Assembly: GCA_024695815.1 (NCBI GenBank)
Contig: JAILHK010000034.1
Span: forward strand, 124,001 to 188,000
Direction of reading: 5' to 3'
Origin: Prevotella sp.
Lineage (GTDB): Bacteria > Bacteroidota > Bacteroidia > Bacteroidales > Bacteroidaceae
DNA: 64,000 nt
Part shown: positions 60,664 through 64,000 of the stretch, in pieces
Position numbering within the stretch: the stretch's first letter is position 1
How the letters are laid out: each line of letters begins with the position of its first letter
The notes under the pieces: model-generated
Seen by the model: only the letters and a program-made list of their open reading frames with translations
Told to the model about the DNA's origin: nothing
Databases searched by the model: none
Program-made: the position numbers and the translations under genes

Positions 60664-62073
60664 ATGCAAAATAATCATTTGGCGCTATGGGGCAACTGCC
60701 TGCATCTCATCAAGCAGAATGTCTCGGAGCAAATATATAAAACGTGGTTCGAACCAATCGTTTTCGAGTCGTATGACCCTGAGAAAAGAACACTATTGGT
60801 TCAGGTTCCAAGTCCGTACATCTACGAGTACTTGGAGCAACACTACGTACGTATGATAGCTTGGGCGTTGAACAAGAGCTTCAACGAAAATGTGAAGTTG
60901 ACCTATCGTCTGGTGACTGATAAGGTCAACAAGAAGATACAAGACTGGGAGAGTGAGGGCGACACCAGTTTGGAGACCGTGCCACCAAGGGCACGTGCCA
61001 ACAAGGCCCCCACAACCATCGAGGCTGCTGTTCCTCAAGACTTGAACCCCATGCTCGACACCAAGAAGACGTTCGATAACTATATCGAGGGTGCTTCTAA
61101 CAAGTTGCCCCGTACGGTGGGCCTTTCTATTGCCGAACATCCGGGCAAGTCAACCTTTAACCCCTTCTTTGTTTTTGGTCCTTCGGGCTGCGGTAAGACG
61201 CACCTGATTAATGCCATTGGTCTGCAGTGCAAGCGCATGTATCCGAAGAAGCGCGTGCTTTACATCTCTGCACGCCTGTTTCAGGTGCAGTTCACCGACT
61301 CGGTGCGCCAGAACACGACCAATGACTTCATCAACTTCTACCAGAGTCTGGATGTGCTCATCGTCGATGATATCCAGGAGTGGGCAAGTGCCAAGGAAAC
61401 GCTGAACACGTTCTTCCACATCTTTGACCACCTGTTCCGTCTGGGCAAGCAGATTATTCTGGCCAGCGACCGTCCACCTGTGGACCTGACCTGGGTGAAA
61501 GACCGCCTGCTGACACGTTTCTCTTGCGGACTGATTGCCGAGTTGGAGAAGCCCAACGTGCAGCTCTGCGTGGATATTCTGGAGTCGAAGTGCCGTCGCG
61601 ATGGACTGAAGATTTCTAAGGAGGTGTTGCAGTATGTGGCACAGACGGCCAACGGCAGTGTGCGTGACCTCGAGGGTGTGCTGAACTCTCTGTTGGCCTA
61701 CAGCATTGTCTATAACTCAAACATCGACCTGCACTTGGCAGAGCGCGTGATCAAGCGTGCGGTGAAGATAGATAACCGTCCGCTCACCATCGACGATATT
61801 TTGGAGACGGTGTGCAAGCACTACGGTGTGAACCAGCAGCAGGTGTACAGCAAGAGCCGCAAGCGCGAGTTTGTGCAGGCCCGTCAGATTTCAATGTATC
61901 TGGCACAGAAATACACCAAGATGCCTGCATCGCGCATTGGACAGCTGATTGGTGGCCGCGACCACTCTACGGTGCTCTACAGCTGTTCTAGCGTAGAGAA
62001 GCTGTTGAAGGTGGATCAAGCCTTCCGCGAAGAGATGAACAGCATTGAACATTCGTTTAAGTTGAAACAATAG
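60664..62073 (+). CDS. dnaA: Chromosomal replication initiator DnaA
   Basis: DnaA opens the replication origin. The 469-residue protein has the N-terminal DnaB-interaction domain (WGNCLHLIKQNVSEQIYKTWF), a variable linker, the AAA+ domain with Walker A GPSGCGKTHL near residue 172 and Walker B VLIVDDIQEW, and the C-terminal DNA-binding domain with the signature GGRDHSTVLYSC. It is a single-gene unit closed by a terminator. Confidence 0.98.
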   Translation: MQNNHLALWGNCLHLIKQNVSEQIYKTWFEPIVFESYDPEKRTLLVQVPSPYIYEYLEQHYVRMIAWALNKSFNENVKLTYRLVTDKVNKKIQDWESEGDTSLETVPPRARANKAPTTIEAAVPQDLNPMLDTKKTFDNYIEGASNKLPRTVGLSIAEHPGKSTFNPFFVFGPSGCGKTHLINAIGLQCKRMYPKKRVLYISARLFQVQFTDSVRQNTTNDFINFYQSLDVLIVDDIQEWASAKETLNTFFHIFDHLFRLGKQIILASDRPPVDLTWVKDRLLTRFSCGLIAELEKPNVQLCVDILESKCRRDGLKISKEVLQYVAQTANGSVRDLEGVLNSLLAYSIVYNSNIDLHLAERVIKRAVKIDNRPLTIDDILETVCKHYGVNQQQVYSKSRKREFVQARQISMYLAQKYTKMPASRIGQLIGGRDHSTVLYSCSSVEKLLKVDQAFREEMNSIEHSFKLKQ

Positions 62074-62093
62074 TTTTTAGATAGCATATAATG

Positions 62094-62132
62094 AAAACGC
62101 CCGTTCAGTTCGAACGGGCGTTTTTGTTTTTT
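62094..62132. terminator. Terminator of dnaA
   Basis: AAAACGCCCGTTC (62094-62106) pairs perfectly with GAACGGGCGTTTT (62112-62124), followed by a T-rich tract to 62132. It also faces the convergent PL11 gene. Confidence 0.9.
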
Positions 62133-62182
62133 CCTTTTGGGGGGCAGCGGCTGAGCCGTTGCTTGCGGAGAAGCGTGGGACT

Positions 62183-64000
62183 TTATTTTGCCAGGTATTT
62201 CCTGCCGTTGATGATGTAGATGCCGTGCTGAGGCTTCTCGATGCGCTGGCCCTGCAGGTTGTAGTACCTTGGGGCCTGGGTGGTTGGTGCGCTCTGCACT
62301 TCCTGGATGCCTGTAGCATCTACGCCTTGGAATGACTCGATGTAGTCGGGCAGGTAGTAGCCCAGGTGCGGTGGCTGGTTGTAGGCCACGTTCTGCCAGC
62401 AGATGCCCATACGATACACATGGTCGTGCATCAGGGTAGGTACGCGGTACTGGGTGGGATAAGCAGACGTGTAGATGTTCAGCGTAGCACTGTCGGTCTT
62501 GCTCCACAGAATCAGCTCTTCGCGCCAGTCGCCAAAGATATCGGCGGTGAGGCAGGGCGTAGCCTTCGTGCTGTTGCATGAGGCGGGGCTACCATAGGCC
62601 GCCACGGCGTTTCTGTTGAAGCCTAGGCCCAGCGGTGTTGCAGCACCATTGTTCCACTTATTGATGGTCACATCGTCGAGCATCTCCTCGTACATGTCGC
62701 CATCCCAGTAGATTCGGAAGTTCATACCGGGATTAGCTGAGGCGATTGAGGTGCCTTTGATGGTATAAGAGTCCAACTGGGTGGCATAGGTAAACTCGCA
62801 GCCACGGTGGTTGGCATCGAAATCGGCTGCGATGCCACGACCGGTATCTCGGTCGCGGGTGCGGCGAATGATGATCTCACCCGTCAGTGCGTCGTGCAGG
62901 TCAGCACCATAGTCTGCTACCGACTCTTCGTGAACGTCAAACACCTCGTAGCCCGGACGGTCGGGGTCAAGGTCGGCCAGATGGATGGCATCGCCATGGC
63001 CGAAGCCAACGGCATAAAGCAACTTACCATCATTGTCCACAGCACCGCTTCCCCAGATGATCTCGTCCTTGCCGTCGCCATCGACATCGCCCACGCTGAG
63101 GTTGTGGTTGCCATTGCCGAACATGGTGTAGTAAGAACCTACGCCACTGGTGTTCGTGCTGTATGTTTTAGTGGTCTTGTTCCAGTTGGCATCATAGAGT
63201 TCTACGGTGGTCTTGCTTACACTGGCGTGCAACCACTTGTGCTTCAGTTGGCTGCCATCGAAGTCCACAGCCCACAGGTAGGCACGGGTATAGTAGCCGC
63301 GACACATCACGGCGCTGGGATTCTTGTCGGGGCCGTCTAGGTAGGCCACGCAAGCCAGATGGCGATCGGCACGATTGCCGTAGGCATCGTTCCAGAAGTT
63401 CTTGGCAGGGTGCTTGTCGCTGCGGTTGAAGTTGCCAGCACGGTTGGGGTTATACCAAATGGTGTGGATAGCCTTGCCTGTAAGTCCTTCGAAGACGGTC
63501 AGGTATTCAGGGCCGCTCAGGATGTGGCCTGTTCCCTTGTCCACAGTGCCATTGTCACGATAGTCAGCAGTATTGTCTGCCGTTGAGATCTGCGTGTCTG
63601 TAGCTGCTTTGTTGACATAGTTGCCAAGTCCATCCTTTGAACCGGGCGCTGTCTTGCAAATCATCTCTGCCTTGCCGTCGCCATCGAAGTCATATACCAT
63701 GAACTGGGTGTAGTGGGCGCCAGCTCGGCAGTTGATACCCAAGTTGATTCGCCACAACTTGGTGCCGTCTAGTTTGTAGCAGTCGAAGATGACTGGGTTT
63801 GAGTTTCCAGAGTTAGAATTGTCCTTAGAGTTCTCAGGGTCCCATTTCAGGATGATCTCATACTCGCCGTCGCCATCCACATCGCCCACCGAACAGTCGT
63901 TGGGGAAGTAGGCATAGCCATCAACTTTCGCCGGGCGGTCAAGATGAAGGCTCAGGTACGAGCTCTTCCAAGGCTTCACTTCCTTGGTGGTATCCACGGC
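62183..64000 (-). CDS. Polysaccharide lyase family 11 rhamnogalacturonan lyase, 5' truncated
   Basis: RG lyase cuts the GalA-rhamnose backbone of rhamnogalacturonan I by beta-elimination. About 605 residues are visible; the frame is open through the window edge, so signal peptide and N-terminus are missing. The eight-bladed propeller shows repeated calcium-type loops (GDVDGDGEYEI, YDFDGDGKAEM, GDVDGDGKDEI), plus RDTGRGIAADFD and FGDWREELILW, all typical of PL11. The C-terminus YYNLQGQR...GIYIINGRKYLAK is a sorting-type tail. Its unsaturated products would feed the KduI operon. Confidence 0.93.
   Translation of the reverse strand, partial: AVDTTKEVKPWKSSYLSLHLDRPAKVDGYAYFPNDCSVGDVDGDGEYEIILKWDPENSKDNSNSGNSNPVIFDCYKLDGTKLWRINLGINCRAGAHYTQFMVYDFDGDGKAEMICKTAPGSKDGLGNYVNKAATDTQISTADNTADYRDNGTVDKGTGHILSGPEYLTVFEGLTGKAIHTIWYNPNRAGNFNRSDKHPAKNFWNDAYGNRADRHLACVAYLDGPDKNPSAVMCRGYYTRAYLWAVDFDGSQLKHKWLHASVSKTTVELYDANWNKTTKTYSTNTSGVGSYYTMFGNGNHNLSVGDVDGDGKDEIIWGSGAVDNDGKLLYAVGFGHGDAIHLADLDPDRPGYEVFDVHEESVADYGADLHDALTGEIIIRRTRDRDTGRGIAADFDANHRGCEFTYATQLDSYTIKGTSIASANPGMNFRIYWDGDMYEEMLDDVTINKWNNGAATPLGLGFNRNAVAAYGSPASCNSTKATPCLTADIFGDWREELILWSKTDSATLNIYTSAYPTQYRVPTLMHDHVYRMGICWQNVAYNQPPHLGYYLPDYIESFQGVDATGIQEVQSAPTTQAPRYYNLQGQRIEKPQHGIYIINGRKYLAK

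Overview
The window looks like a chromosomal segment of a Prevotella-type Bacteroidota, probably from a gut or rumen species. The evidence is a SusD-family lipoprotein, the Bacteroidota -7 promoter motif TAnnTTTG (often with TTTG 18-20 bp upstream) before many genes, a fused MurF-alanine racemase, DUF4290, DUF4302 and DUF4834 proteins, and exported enzymes ending in a short Gly-Ile-Tyr-Ile-type C-terminal tail. Base composition looks even, near half GC, and no phage, insertion sequence, rRNA or tRNA gene was recognised.

Layout. 1-5927: the 3' end of a SusCD-type operon (SusD, zinc metallopeptidase lipoprotein, DUF4302 lipoprotein, exported protein), then an M6 metalloprotease (6087-8645). 8648-17415: housekeeping genes tadA, birA, pyrH, DUF4834, the phosphatidylethanolamine pair pssA/psd, a Dabb protein, dnaE, trxA and a small acidic protein. 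17491-25831: a rhamnose-related cluster with AraC regulator, GH78, sugar MFS porter and a DUF5107/TPR protein. 25832-26286 holds a 22-bp-periodic CTAG array, followed by a GH53 galactanase. 27689-29581 is a histidine kinase plus short ComEC-like operon. 29555-35207 is a six-gene core operon (tsaB, DUF4290, murA, rimM, dxr, rseP). 35241-39497 carries three GH43-type genes. 39707-42000 is a second histidine kinase overlapping a purine permease. 41994-46824 is purL with two half-size chromate transporter genes. 47021-49480 is murF-alr. 49772-53602 is a uronate operon (PTS EIIC-like protein, exported KduI, ExuT-like MFS). 53728-56893 is a nitroreductase and a GH2 enzyme. 57112-60379 is an RNR-tail-like protein, folB, amidase and MCE protein. 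60664-62073 is dnaA, and 62183-64000 is a truncated PL11 rhamnogalacturonan lyase.

How it fits together. PL11, GH78, GH53, GH2, three GH43 genes and the KduI/ExuT operon together would cut and use pectin, especially rhamnogalacturonan I with arabinan and galactan side chains. They are spread as single genes or small operons with their own promoters rather than packed around one SusCD pair. The SusD operon at the left edge carries peptidases instead of glycosidases and probably serves another substrate.

Most interesting signals: a promoter-bearing inverted-repeat element duplicated in tandem at 56921-57101 and echoed at 12511-12578 and at the symmetric tadA/birA promoter; two copies of TATAGCTATA exactly 42 bp apart between purL and murF-alr; the 22-bp CTAG array; a signal-peptide-bearing KduI next to an orphan PTS EIIC; and two related histidine kinases, each leading an operon with a membrane transport-type protein. 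Family names come from recognising motifs by eye; no database search was run.
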